NCBI GenBank assembly: GCA_037951165.1
Contig: JBBDHG010000097.1
Coordinates: 2,296,501-2,360,500, forward strand
Direction of reading: 5' to 3'
DNA from: Lophius americanus
Lineage: Eukaryota; Chordata; Actinopteri; Lophiiformes; Lophiidae
DNA length: 64,000 bases
A program made the position numbers and the translations under genes. The notes under the pieces are model-generated. The model saw nothing but the letters and a program-made list of their open reading frames with translations. It was not told the origin of the DNA and ran no database searches. Of this stretch, positions 1-11,130 are shown piece by piece. How positions within the stretch are numbered: position 1 is the first letter of the stretch; each line of letters starts with the position of its first letter.

Positions 1-1000
1 GCCTACAGCTGGCCAACCAATGATAACAACAATCCATGAATACATAGAATAGTATTCATCACTGCTGCCTAATGTCACCCAAGTGCACAACCCTACGTTG
101 ATTTGAAGACGCAATCCACTCACACATTTTCTTGATTGTTTTGCTTTATCACTTTGTGCCTTGGTCCACACCTTCACTTTGATCTCTGTGCTCTTAGACT
201 CCAGCTGCCTTCCTGAACAAAAAATGTATGAATAGAAAAGGACATAAGCCCTGACCGCTCATGCCTCACGGTAACCCACGGTGGGTCATTTAGAGTTGAG
301 GAAGACTCTTGGGTGAGAAGACAAACAAATTCAACCCTAACCAAGTTGCTTTTCTTTTTGATTTAGCCATGGAAGATTGCCATAATCAGGATGAAATTAT
401 GTTGGTCATAAGGGGGAAAATCACTGCAACCATCAATTTGACAACAAGCGCACGCTGCAAAAGAAACCACACAACAAAGTGTGTTGGGACGACACAACAA
501 GTGTTTTAGGAAGGACACTTAAAACCGATGCATCCCCGGACGCGCATTATTATTGCTTCATTTATTGAGTAAAAGAGATATAATACACAAACATGTCATG
601 ATATTTTGATTAGCTTTGGTAGCTTCCCTTATCTTCCGGGTCATGCAGTCATAACCAAGAGTAAAACTTTATTCATCATCAAGAAAACAAATAAACCTCA
701 TAAGACTAATACTTGTTGAAGCAAACTCTTAACCAACATCGTGCATACTGACTGCAGCTGTCACCACGGCAACGCATACACAATGCTCAGAACGACCACC
801 CGGTTAAGCGAGGCTACCATGGCAAAATATCAAGAAATGTTTGTGTAATTAATCTGATTTGGAATCTAAATGAAGCAATAAAAAAGTGTCTGGGGATGCA
901 TCACTTTCGAGTGTCCTTCGTTAACACTTATGTTGTCTTATTGCTTTTGCAGATTGTTTTTCTTAATGTGTTGTGTAGTGGCTTTTGTTTTTATTATGGT

Positions 1001-1231
1001 TCAGCCTTTTACAGTGAGCTGCACCTGTGTTGGCCATTCCTCTCCACACAACTGGTCAGTGCTGCCAAAAGTTCTACCATCCACTTCGGCGTTGATCTTT
1101 ACTAATATATTTTCCAAGAGGTAAAAGTCTGGTGACTGACCAACCCAAAAAAAAGAAAAGAAAAGAATTTGATGATTTTCTTTATGCTCGAGCAACAACT
1201 TGTTAAAAGGGGCCACGTCTTTGATTTCCAA
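1001..1231 (-). pseudogene. Decayed Tc1/mariner-like transposase C-terminal fragment
   Basis: The minus strand reads a 76-residue open stretch containing WVGQSPDFYLLENILVKI, then STDQLCGEEW near its end. This resembles the Tc1-family block WPSQSPDLNPIENLW followed by a conserved EEW segment. The glutamate of the DDE catalytic triad would lie in the LLEN stretch. The upstream catalytic aspartates are missing and no terminal inverted repeats were found, so it is a dead fragment. The family call rests on remembered Tc1 consensus; similarity is moderate. Confidence 0.45.
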
Positions 1232-1439
1232 TGAGACAATTTGGTCTATGAAGCAACCCTTTATGTTTTTGTTCTTCTGTTATATAAATAATAAAACTTT
1301 TGCATCACACCTCTTCACTAACCTGAAGAAGAAAACACCCTGCATATCATAATTCCATCACTGCCATGTTTCATTATTGCAGATGCATTCTAGGTTGAAT
1401 TTTTCATCCAAACAATTGTGACACAGCTCAATATGTGAC

Positions 1440-1970
1440 TCATCACTCCACAATTATCCTGACAGGGATAGGTTTACGAGGTCTATAGGTCTCTTCAGGC
1501 ACTCTGTTTGGTTACTTAAAAACAAAATAACTGTCACATTCAGTGACAAACTCATAATGCCCTGGTGTTCCACTGAGACATTTATTTTTATACCCCCAGC
1601 CATCAAACTATACAACACCTTCTCCCCACGTCCAATCTCAGCCATTGTAGCCACATGCCAAAACGATGTATCAATCCATAGGAGGTAAACGGTACTGGTA
1701 TTAGTGCAGCTACTGTTGATAATTCCATGGAAAATTGAAATTATGATTGTTTATTAAAAAATATTGTCACTTCAACCTACTCAAAGCCTTGAACTTCCCG
1801 TCATTTTTCTAACTATATTTCGTTATCAGGTATACTGTCTCTAACCTAGTGTACACAATTTTGCTTGTGGTATTTCACTTGTCTTTTCATTTGTGGTTGG
1901 TGCTGAGGTAACACTGGAATTTCCCATCATGTAATGAATAAAGTATGCTCTTTTCTTATCTTATCTTGAA
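1440..1970 (+). mobile_element. LINE 3' end with AATAAAG-type tail
   Basis: About 1560-1640 reads like the degenerate C-terminus of a fish non-LTR retrotransposon (phrase FIPPAIKLYNT on the plus strand in its frame). About 300 bp of untranslated sequence follows, ending in GGAATTTCCCATCATG, AATAAAGTAT and a TTATCTTATCTT run. The tail GGGAAATT...AATAAAG plus a short TATC-like repeat is common to several repeats in this window, including the SINE at 17.4 kb. The exact clade is not assigned. Confidence 0.5.
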
Positions 1971-2426
1971 ATCCTGCACACAGATGCTATCTGTGTCCTT
2001 TGTGTATAAAGTGCAGTATTGACAGGGCAAATAAGACTCTGATTAACCTTTTTTTAATATCCCCCAACAAGACATTTTTAAACATGCTTACAAAGACAGA
2101 TATCATGCGTTTTGTATTTTTCTGGCACACATTTTGCCTCTGTTCAATGAAAGAAAGAGTAATTGCACAAAATATGAAGATGTTACATAATGTTTTACCA
2201 CGGGGTGCATTTGTTCTTATCTAGCATGAAGAAAAAGTAATGAAAAAGCTGCCGGAATATTAAGATTCAGAGTTGGCACAGTTTTAGCTACTTCACGCGT
2301 CATCATAAAAAAAAATGCAAACTTGTATAGCTACCAACAATGGATGGATTAACAAGCAGTTTAAAATTTATGTGTATGTGTGTGGTAGAGAGTATTTAAT
2401 AAAGACATAAAGTAAAGTCATCTCAC

Positions 2427-2509
2427 CTGTTCACTGTATAGCACCTGGACATTTTTTATGACGCGGCAGTGTTTCTGCAGAATGGAGATGGCTTGGGCCA
2501 ATGGCATCC
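2427..2509 (-). CDS. phaf1: PHAF1 (C16orf70/MYTHO), second coding exon
   Basis: The exon is 83 nt and completes residues 22-49. The minus strand reads MPLAQAISILQKHCRVIKN followed by VQVLYSEQ, nearly identical to vertebrate C16orf70 (MPLAQAVAILQKHCRIIKN). The acceptor is CTCAG at 2510-2514 and the donor is GTGAGA starting at 2426. It enters in phase 1 (the upstream exon supplies the G of a glycine codon) and leaves in phase 0 after the glutamine. The protein is known from the family as a factor that joins the phagophore during autophagy, binding phosphoinositide through its fold. Only the N-terminal 49 of about 420 residues are in the window. No stop or frameshift is seen. Confidence 0.95.
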
Positions 2510-2677
2510 CTGAGAGTCCATACATGTAAACAAACAAACAAGTAAAGAGAACACTTAGCCATTAACATTTAACAATACCAAAGGCATGCAACATTAATGA
2601 ATGTCTTGCAGCCTCTGCCTCTTTCAATATCAGAGAGTTATGTTCTCACAACTTGGACAAATTATAGTAATACTCAC
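2510..2677 (-). other. phaf1: phaf1 intron between the first two coding exons
   Basis: This is a 168-bp intron with donor GTGAGTA (reading down from 2677) and acceptor TCTCAG (ending at 2510). It contains an AAAC-rich stretch and no coding signal. Confidence 0.9.
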
Positions 2678-2741
2678 CTAAGGCGAATTCCCATTGCTCA
2701 TTTCCTAGTGATCTCTCAGGCACCACCTCCAGATCCAGCAT
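2678..2741 (-). CDS. phaf1: PHAF1 (C16orf70/MYTHO), first coding exon with start codon
   Basis: There are 64 coding nucleotides. The ATG (complement of 2739-2741) opens MLDLEVVPERSLGNEQWEF, which matches the start of vertebrate C16orf70 almost residue for residue, so the start is secure. The exon ends with one base of a glycine codon before donor GTGAGTA. Joined to 2427-2509 it gives an uninterrupted 49-residue N-terminus. The 5' limit of the exon is not clear: no convincing polypyrimidine-AG acceptor sits close upstream, so it could begin at an intron border further up or be part of a longer leader. Upstream to the right is the end of cbfb in the same orientation. Confidence 0.95.
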
Positions 2742-3559
2742 TGGCAAGTAGTGGGGGGCAGCTCACCTCACCTCAATACACAATGTGACCCTATATCTTC
2801 ACCAGTCTCTCCCTGATTACAGCTCAGTCTCACAAGTTTCAGAAGGCTTTACTTTAATTCATAACTTGTCTACTAAGTGTACCAGATTCATAAAAGTAAG
2901 CCTTACTCAAAAATATGGTTTACGGTAAATAATGAGCCTTTTATTACATGCCATATGGTCTTGATATTAAAAGTGATTTATAAATGTGTTAATAGTACAC
3001 AATCTATAACTGAAGCCACTGCTCAACTAAGACTTACAAAGATGCATGAGTTTTCGAACGTTGGCAAAAAGCTGCTGACAGCTTATGCACAAACAATTAC
3101 GCAACCTAACGGAGGATAGGCCCAGCTATTAGTTAATTTATTAGTCCTATGAAAGTCTTAAAATCAATGCGGATTAAAAATAAACAAATTTAATTTAATT
3201 TAAATTCAGGGAAAAATAGACGAATCCAGCTGGTTCAACAGCAAAAAAAACCTGAAGTGAACTTTTCTGGGTTACAGTATCGCGTGTCTCAGTAACAAAC
3301 ACAGAGGCTGGAATAGAATGTCTCTCAAATTATTGAGTTGCTGCCTGTTACGAAAACATCACAGCCTGACACCAATCTTTGTATCTTACAACGCTAACGT
3401 TAGCGAACACCAGCTAACTGCCTTCTCTGCGTAATGGCAATAAAGTATACATATAAATAACGTGTCTTCAGATAAAAACTGTAAATACAAGGCAAAAACA
3501 ACAGAATTGAGGTTCAAACCAGCACGACCTAAACAAAGAGAGCACGCAGAGCCGTCGGT

Positions 3560-3860
3560 TGTTTTTCTTTCTGCTTTCAGCGATGGTTCAAGCTTTGGAG
3601 CTAGCTTTTACCGCTAGCCTACTAAATTCAAAGTCCCGCTGTGAGAATAATTCTTCCCTTAACCCTCTCTTAACAAATGTCCAACACCTCCCGTTTTTCC
3701 CCGGTTAAACGTTTCTTCAATGTCAGGGGAAGATAAGCGCAACACAGTGTCCAAACAACGGCAACTTCAGGAATGAACAACAGCCAGCAGGATCAGCTGG
3801 TAATTCAACTTCCCGTTTACGAACTCCGTTCCACGCGGACGTCATGACGCAATAGTCAGG
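3560..3860 (-). promoter_or_regulatory. phaf1: Candidate phaf1 promoter and 5' leader with CRE-like sites
   Basis: About 1 kb upstream of the phaf1 ATG the sequence becomes richer in GC and CpG. It carries a compact cluster GGACGTCATGACGCAAT at 3837-3853: a CRE-like GACGTCA followed by TGACG, reading as ATTGCGTCATGACGTCC toward phaf1. A possible leader donor CG|GTAAAAG lies at 3612/3611 on the minus strand. A CCAAT motif at 3928-3932 is on the plus strand. The transcription start is inferred, not seen. Confidence 0.4.
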
Positions 3861-5535
3861 TTACGTAGTTCAACAGAAAGTAACGGTTTTCCTCTACTTT
3901 TTGTTAAACTCTTTAGTATGGTTAGACCAATGGTGGCTGGTGTATTGAATTTGTGGAGGACAGAAAGAGTTATTAGTCATTTAACAAAGATTTCTTTAAC
4001 CAAGTGAGGCATTTATTCATAATATTTGTGATCAAATAAAGTTTTTTTACAACAAATATCAAAAACTATTATCACCTGCAACCTTAATAACAAATGTAAT
4101 ACATTTTCAAAGTTTTGTCCTCAGCAAATGCCTCATGTGATTTTCCTTCTTTTTTTTTGTTTCTTGCCAGTAAGCAGTTGTGCGGTTTATGTTAGTGCTC
4201 TTATTTTGAAAGAGAAGAGCGGAAGTTGAGTTGGGTGGTGAGAAAACAAAGTACAAGCATTCTCCATATTTTTACAGTATATCACATGCAGTTTTATTAT
4301 TTTGAAGTTTAAGAGTAAATGTATGTATTATAATACACACACATGACGACGTAAAAAAGAACCCTGTTGATGCCCAGATCAAATTCAACATTGAAGGACA
4401 GTATTTGGTCAAATGTTAGGCAAAATACATGAAAATAAAATGTATATTGTGTTATTGACTTTTATGTCTTTACTAGCTAAATACTACATCCCCTAGCAAA
4501 TTTCTGCAACAAAAACCCAACTTTACAGCCCTGTCTTACTTGAAGCACTACCTGCCCACTTTGACTCTGCCCTCTCGTTTCTGACTCCTTGTCCTGTAGA
4601 AACGAGTGCCACGATCAGAGGTGGAAGGTGGGGAGGAGCGGGCATTGAATAATCGGAACGGGTAAAGACAGATATACCTGGATGGACTTGATGTCCATCA
4701 ACGTCAATGCTGCGCCAATCATAATGTGTCACTGCTCCCTGTCATAAATTGTCTGCATGGCTTGGTCTGTGCGTAAACGACCAAAACTGATTGGTGCTGT
4801 CGGGACAAATCCGACAAATATTTGGACATCGGAATAGGTCTTGTTAGGAAAAGCCCACGTCAAACAGATCAATTTGTTATCGTTCAATTATCTGTTGCTA
4901 CTCAGAGCAGAAATTAAGGTAATAGGTGACTCCCCATAGGTTTTCTGTATTGACCAGATCCTGAGCTCAATGCAGGGTCGGTCCTAGGATTTTATGAAAT
5001 GAGTGGCCAGGGCCTAAAAATATAAGTAGATGTGACCAAAACACACACACATATTTGTGCACATCCTACAGAATTTCTAATATGTATTGATAATGTATTA
5101 GTAATTAATTAAAATAGTTTAATAAGCTACATTCCGTATAAATGCTATTTCTCAGAACCAAAGTCTGCTTATATTAACATTTACAAAAAAATTGGACCCT
5201 TAGCCGAGCAAAATTTTAAGTTAAAGGAATAACATAGTCAGATATGTGCGCAAACCAGTTAACATGAGAAAATAAATATGAACTAATGTATTATACCCTG
5301 GGTTTGATTTTCCTATTAACTAAGCCGACATCGTTGATCTGAATTACGTAGCATACCATATAGCGTAGCACGCTAAAGACACTTGAATGAAAGAACTGGT
5401 CCTAAAAATAATAAATAATGATCTGAAAGGGCGCCACCAAACTAAACTCCCCCCCCTGCTTGTCAGTTCCCCAACTCCACGATTGATGGGAAAACGAAAC
5501 CTGAGATGGACAGGCGGTTGGACGTAATATCAGCA
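3861..5535. other. Intergenic stretch, no feature recognised
   Basis: This is AT-rich DNA between the phaf1 promoter and the antisense LINE at 5.5 kb. No exon-like sequence, recognisable repeat or RNA gene was seen on either strand. A short open frame on the minus strand near 4523-4732 has no recognisable similarity. Confidence 0.5.
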
Positions 5536-7205
5536 TTAATGTCAATCAATCAATCAATCTTTATTTATATAATGCCAATTCATAACAACAGTTGTCTCAA
5601 GGTGCTTTCCAGAAGAGCAGGTCTAGACCAAACTCTTCATATAATTATCTACAGGACCCAACAAATTCCTCCTTGAGCAAGCACTTGGTGACAATGGTGA
5701 GAAAAAACTGCCCTTTAACAGGCAGAAATCTCGAGCAGATCCAAGACTCAGGGTGGACGGCCTACTGCCCTGACCAGTCGGGTTTGAAAAAAAAGAGAGT
5801 CAGAGCGAGAAAGAGAGACACAGGTGAGGAGATACAGATGGGGGAAAACCAGCAAAGATATCAGCTATAATCCACTTTCTCCAACCTCTCCATGGTCGGG
5901 CCGCGGCAGCGGCAGGGATCCCAGGTTTATAATAACATTAATATTAATGTAACATATAGCAATAGCTTATGGGGAAATACTATACAATAATAATAATAAC
6001 AACAATAATCATCACCATGAGCATCTTGTGATCAGTGGACATCGAGCAGGTCCACAGCAGCAGATAGAGTCACCAACCATGTGACCTTACAGGGCGAGAA
6101 AACACAAATACTCCAGGGAAGAAGTCAAGTTAGTAACAGGTATTTAATCCATTAAAATGCATTGAGCCATTTAACATGCATTAAAGTGAGTGGGAGGTAT
6201 AAAGAGGGACAGTGAGAGAGGAAGAGAGAAAAGCTCAGTGCATCATGGGAGATCCCCTAGCAGTCTGAACCTATAGCAGCATAGATAGAGGAAGAGAGAT
6301 ATGTTCTCTTAACCTGGTTCTGGTCAGCACCCGTGCAGCAGCGTTCTGGATCAGCTGGAGGGGCTTCAGAGACTTATTGGGACCACCTGCTAGAAGGGCA
6401 TTACAGTAATCCAGCCTGGAAGTAACAAATGCATGAACTAACTTTTCTGCATCTTTTTGTGACAGAATGTGTCGTATTTTAGAAATATTACACAGATGAA
6501 AAAAGGCAGTCCTAGAAATCTGTTTTATGTGGGAATCAAAGGTCATATCCTGATTAAAGATAACTCCCAGGTTCCTCACAGTGGTGCTGGAGGCCAAGGT
6601 CATACCATCCAGAGTAGATATATCTTCAGATAAATTGTTTTTAAGGTGTTTGTTTGGGTCCCAACACAATAACTTCCGTTTTATCTGAATTTAATAGTAA
6701 AAAGTTGCAGGTCATCCAGGTCTTAATGTCTTTGAGACACGCCTCTAAATTGGATAAGTGACTAGATTCACCTGGTTTCATTGATAAGTACAATTGTGTG
6801 TCATCAGCATAACAGTGAAGGTTTATGGAGTGTTTCCTGATAATGTTGCCTAAAGGTAACAAATATAATGTGAATAATATTGGGAACTCCGTGGGTAAAG
6901 ATAAGATAAAGATAAAGATAAAGATAAAGATAAAGATAAAGATAAAGATAAAGATAAAGATAGCCTTTATTAGTCCCACAATGGGTAACTTTACTCTGCA
7001 TGGAGGATTCATTGTTAACAGATACAAACTGAGATCTGCCACATAAATATGACTTAAACCAATGTAATGCAGTGTCTTTGATGCCAATTAGGTTTTCAAG
7101 TCTTTGTGTTAGTGTGTAATGTGGGTTCTGTATCCGTCTTTGTGGAGAAGAGAGAGCTGAGTAAGGAGGCCAAGCTGTCTTTTTAACTATGGATCCACAT
7201 TTCAA
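5536..7205 (-). mobile_element. L2-type LINE, 5'-truncated, internally deleted copy
   Basis: It is read on the minus strand from 7205 to 5536. It begins within the reverse transcriptase (LIGIKDTALHWFKSYLCGR), passes the catalytic YADDTQLY box near 6790-6815, and continues with DTFDSHIKQISRTAFFHL-like and AARVLTRTRLREH motifs to about 6270. The RT frame is broken by a SINE-tail insertion at 6899-6981 and by a frameshift near 6660. After REH the coding part jumps directly into the 3' untranslated module (TATGCTGCTATAGGTTCAGA). The copy ends in the tail TATATAAATAAAGATTGATT followed by (GATT)n at 5536-5560. It is non-functional. It lies between phaf1 and cbfb in the same direction as both. Confidence 0.8.
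6892..6988 (-). mobile_element. SINE 3'-tail insertion with 7-bp target duplication
   Basis: Within the LINE RT, the 83 bp at 6899-6981 are flanked by TGGGTAA on both sides (6892-6898 and 6982-6988). On the minus strand the insert is a short head TTGTGGGACTAATAAAGGC followed by about ten TATCTT units. Its head AATAAAGGCTA matches the tail of the tRNA-derived SINE at 17.35-17.56 kb, so it looks like a severely 5'-truncated retroposed copy of that family. Confidence 0.65.
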
Positions 7206-7590
7206 CCCTCAGCTATGGTCATGAGTGCCGGGCAGAGACCGAATTAATGAGCTCACGGACGCAGGTAGCAGAAATGAGCCTTCTTCATAGGATGGATGAC
7301 CTCGGATATCCAGAGGGGAGCTCGGCGTGGAATCCTTGCTCTTTTGTGTTAAAGTATGTCAGTTGAGGTGGTTCCAGATCAGGATGCCTCAAGGACGCCT
7401 CCCTTTCAAGGTTTCCAGGTACATTCAGCTGAAAGGAATCCCAGACCCAGAAGTCGCTGGAGGGACTATTAACCTCATCTGGTCCGGGAATGCCTTGGGA
7501 TCTCCCAGGATGAACTGGAGAACATTGCTGTATAAATTTGTGGATATGGATGTGATTTCTAGTTAGGTCTGTCTGGATATACTGATATAG
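7206..7590 (+). pseudogene. LINE C-terminal fragment (LRWFQ...MPQGRLP type)
   Basis: The plus strand contains VCQLRWFQIRMPQGRLPFKV, then PEVAGGTINLIWSGNALG and SPRMNWRTLL. These are the degenerate C-terminal residues of a widespread fish non-LTR retrotransposon (consensus LRWFGHLVRMPPGRLPREV...RPRTRWRD). The preceding 7206-7330 (GAGCTCACGGACGCAGGTAG) fits the same element. It has frameshifts and no full ORF. Confidence 0.55.
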
Positions 7591-7700
7591 TTTTTCTGAT
7601 AAAAGTGATTTTCATTTCACTACAACAATTCCTGTTTGCTAGAGTCGTGGTTTGCGGTTCTGTATTGCAGTGTTAAAAGTCTATTCATGCATCATTAAAA

Positions 7701-8815
7701 CACTAGAGCAGCGGCCCTCAATAGGCGGCCCGAGGTCCGCATCCAGCCCCGCGAGCTGCATATCTGCGGACCCTGAGCTGAACGTGTGACAGGTGGGTTT
7801 ACATGGACAGCTTAATTCCGATTAGATTCGGATTGAGGATTGAAAGGAAGATTTCATTCCTTTGCAAGGAGGTAGTCAAAATCTTTTCTGAAAGCCTTTC
7901 TGATAGCCAGTCAAGTCATGTAAACGCTGTATCCGAAAGCTTTCTTTTTGAGTGCGTATGACCAAGTTTCTGCGCAAGTTTTTTAAAGTGCTGCGACGCA
8001 CTTTAAATACGGTGACATCAAAACAGTACCGGTCTGCATCGGAGAGTTATTTATTTATTGCAACATTGAAATATTTTAACATATTTTGACATAGATGCGA
8101 AAAGTCACCTCTGCGCACGCCTTCATTGTCGTATTCTTCATCTGGGCGCTTGTTGGCGGTCAGCGGCAAACTCACCGAAGCATTATCGCCACCTTATGAA
8201 CGTGAGTGTGGATCATCTGCGCATGTGTGAAAGTGTTTCCGATTAGATGAGTCGATTCATGTAAACACCGGGTTGGAAATTAGATTCATTAGAAGTCAGC
8301 CGACCGACATTGCAATTCGGAAAGGTTTAATTCGAAGAAGAGAAAAGTGTCCCATGTTTGGTCAACACCTGTAAATGGGCCGTCGTCTCCATGTCAACGA
8401 TGCGCTGATAGGCTGCTACTGGGTCACTGACTCAACAACAAAAAGTGGTGCTGCTCACTCAGAGTGGCGTGTGTGTTGGTAAAGCACAAGATGCCTTTCC
8501 TTTCATAATAAGCAGCAGTGTTTGACACAAAAAATAGTTTTTCATTGCACTTTCATTCCTGAGATCTTGATATATTTGTTTACTAAAGCATTCTATGGAG
8601 GGTTTTGTTTTATTTGGGTATTTCTCAAAATGGAAATGGCATTTTACTTTATTTTAGTATGTATTTTTGTTGTTGTTTTGAATGAAAAGGACATTTTGCC
8701 TTGAATATTACAGTATTGTGGCTTGTGGCTTGACCGAAAAAAATGGACCTCTGACTGGTTGAACATTTTTTTTGTTGACCTTTAATATTCGTATTTGAGG
8801 ACCCCTGCTCTAGAG
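7701..8815. mobile_element. Non-autonomous hAT-like transposon with 8-bp target duplication
   Basis: The element spans 7709-8807. It starts CAGCGGCCCTCAATAG and ends TATTTGAGGACCCCTG, whose complement CAGGGGTCCTCAAATA is a close terminal inverted repeat. The flanks CACTAGAG (7701-7708) and CTCTAGAG (8808-8815) form an 8-bp target duplication with one mismatch, as expected for hAT. No transposase is present. A second repeat is nested at about 7795-8381. Confidence 0.7.
7795..8381. mobile_element. Nested MITE-like repeat inside the hAT element
   Basis: The segment begins GGGTTTACATGGACAGC and ends ACACCTGTAAATGGG, giving loosely inverted TTTACA ends. It contains further inverted pieces such as GATTAGATTCGG and CATGTAAAC. 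This resembles a fish MITE family that opens with GTTTACATG. No clear target duplication was found; the boundaries are approximate. Confidence 0.4.
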
Positions 8816-9339
8816 TGATAGCAACTGTGACGCTTCAAGGAACATAAACAAATACAAGAATCAATTTATGTTTATAATGAAAAATATTCAACTTGTAGAA
8901 TTGAATCTGAAAGTGTTCATGGTTCTACTGACAGGAAAAGCAATGGAGCAGAAGGAAATACAGCCATAGAGATGGAACTTTTATGTTTGGAGGAACTCCT
9001 TCCTAGTTTCTAAGATATCCACTCCAGGAATGAAAATGTTGTTGCACCAGCAACAACTGTGGTGTGGTGTTGCTAGTCTTTCTTCTCTGTTCTCGTTTTC
9101 TGCTTGCTCTACTTCTTCTATCGCGGACACTGAAGGTGTTATACAGCCACAAGTAGTGGACCCCTTTTGAATTTGTAGGCATCTATGCAAAATGTTTAAA
9201 TTGACTTGCTTGTCCTGGTGGTCTGCCCCTGTGTCTGCATACCTCTTTTCTTACCTGCTACCAAGATGTGGCGTGACAAACGGTAAGTTGCAACCACAAG
9301 TGACTTGTCAGTCAGTTTTACAAATGGCCGCGTCTCATG

Positions 9340-9470
9340 TAGAATGGGAGCCTGAGCCTTCAGCTATCAGGCTCCTCTCGTGGAACAATCTCCCAGTTTG
9401 GGTTTTGGGGACAGACACCTTCTCTACATTTAAGAAGCAGTGTGTAAGATTTGCTGGCATTTATCTTTAG
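9340..9470 (+). pseudogene. LINE ORF2 C-terminal remnant
   Basis: The plus frame reads SAIRLLSWNNLPVWVL then TDTFSTFKKQ, resembling the C-terminal motif of L2/Rex-like LINEs (LWNNLP...TFKKQLKT). It is short and degenerate, with no flanking tail identified. Confidence 0.4.
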
Positions 9471-9779
9471 CTGAGCCAGAGGCATATACACCGCAGAAGA
9501 AATGTGACCGGGGAACAAACGCTCTATCTTCTGAGGTCTGTCCAGTTCAGAAATCAACTTTATGGTCCATGGATTGCTGCCGGTTAGGGAGTTATCCCTC
9601 CCCGGGTGGAGAGATGGTGCGCTCGTAGTCTACGTAGACTCCCAGGAAACGCGGAGTCTTCATGTTTGTTCTGACAGTAGGGCGTTGCGCTTTGTTGCTT
9701 TTTCTTGTTCTAAATAATAAGAACGATCCTCCATTTGTCAAAACACAGTAACAAGTAAAAATGGGAAATCCTTCTCCAT

Positions 9780-10200
9780 CCGCATGAAGACAGCAGCCTC
9801 CATACGGATGTCAGGACCTGATCTTTTCTAAACAAGCATTAAAAACCAATTTTTACTTTCAGATGAAAGTACAGAAAAATTAATAGTTCGGAATATTATA
9901 TTAAATTTATTCAAAGATAATTCACTAATTAACCCTTAAATTTTACAGACTGAACTTTTGAGAAGGGCTTCAAAACTTTCCTTTTCGATAAATCTTGTCG
10001 TTGAAATACACATGTCCAGCCGTTAGCTGTGCTGCTCTCGCTTTAGACTTCTAGGGAATTACCCAGGATATAATGAGCTACTCACTCCCCCTCGCTCACT
10101 CCTCCTCCACTTAACCACGTCTCATTATGTATGTTACTAATATGACTTCTTCCCCTTACAGGGTCACATGGATCATAATTGCTGAAGACCCCCCCAAATT
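9780..10200 (+). mobile_element. L2-type LINE 3' module
   Basis: It contains a degenerate LINE end (CTTTCCTTTTCGATAAATC near 9980). An untranslated block follows: TTAGACTTCTAGGGAATTA, GATATAATGAGC, CTTCTTCCCCTTACAGGGTC. The same order of modules occurs in the 3' part of the antisense L2 copy at 5.5-6.3 kb. It is truncated, with no intact ORF. Confidence 0.5.
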
Positions 10201-10779
10201 TTTTGTTGGGCCACTTATTGTAATTTGGGTCAAGTGCCGCTGGTAGTGGGAGTAATCATCGCATCACATCACCTGTCAGGTTTGTGAATGAATGGAGGGA
10301 GGGTGGACGGGGAAGCCACACCTTTGCTGACCGCTATTATCATTACTATTTCATTTGCTATCTGTTGCTTGACTACTTAGGACACTGTTGAAGGTTCTTT
10401 AATACACGTAATGCTTGGGCTGTGGGATCTTTTTTGTGCAAAATATCTACACAATGCATCCATTTGGAGCAGCGATTCTTTCGACAGCCGGCACACCGGG
10501 TTGGTTCGTTTTCCCTACCTGCCTGTCGGTGACTGATATTCTGTTTTAAGATAGTTGCCTAAAGGTAATTTTACAATAAAAGTGGTGCCTGCAAGCAGTT
10601 TTAGGTGTCAGTGTCGAGTTGGAACTGATGGAGTCCACAGAGTTGGTGCAGATGTCCCTCGCCACTGAGTTTTATCCCCTGATGTTTATCTCTCAGTGAT
10701 TTCTGTAGTTGGTCTTCATGTTTCCTTTTGAAGGCAAAGTCCCTTTGTGTTTCTTGTGCTAAATATTAGATATGATTTG

Positions 10780-11130
10780 TCAAAATTCACAGATTTCCCA
10801 GTAAACCAAAGAGCTAGCAACAACTTAAGCATTTCTCCATCGTCTTGCTGCTACTTCAATATAAAACCATGAAAAGTTCTCTCTGGAGCCAGAGTTCATT
10901 TTGTTCGTTCTAGGCTACCATACAAACATGGCAGCACAACATGATGGCCAACATTGAAGAGGACAGGCTCCTTCTGGAAATAAGAGGCTATGTCTAAGCT
11001 TACGTAAAAAAAGGATTCCTATTTTTAGGTTATTATAGATAAAAAAGAAACATAGTTATGAATATTATATTCCATTATTCATAGAGGTAGCCCCAAATGT
11101 TATACACGGCACCTTTCAATCGATTTTGGT
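10780..11130 (+). repeat. Dispersed repeat, copy 1 (ATGAAAAGTnCTnnCT...GGCTAC family)
   Basis: It shares an ordered series of blocks with 23160-23410: ACATGAAAAGT/CCATGAAAAGT, CGTTCTAGGCTAC, TACAAACA, GGCAGC/GGCGGC, a GAAGAGGACAGGCTCC-type block, and ACGTAAAAAAA. Both copies are on the plus strand. It is probably a non-autonomous element; its class is not assigned. Confidence 0.55.

Larger units (their letters stand above)
1..2426 (-). other. phaf1: phaf1 intron 2 (partial), non-coding
   Basis: This is sequence downstream of the phaf1 exon that ends at 2427, running off the left edge. No further phaf1 coding exon was recognised; the next residues expected from the vertebrate protein (the segment after ...LYSEQ) were not found on the minus strand. 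It holds a decayed Tc1-like fragment (1001-1231) and a LINE 3' end (about 1440-1970). The stretches 1-1000 and 1971-2426 show nothing else I can name. Confidence 0.6.

Noticed and set aside
3560..3860. Bidirectional promoter driving a plus-strand gene
   Set aside because: No exon-like sequence was found on the plus strand to the right before the LINE at 5.5 kb; only the phaf1 direction has support.
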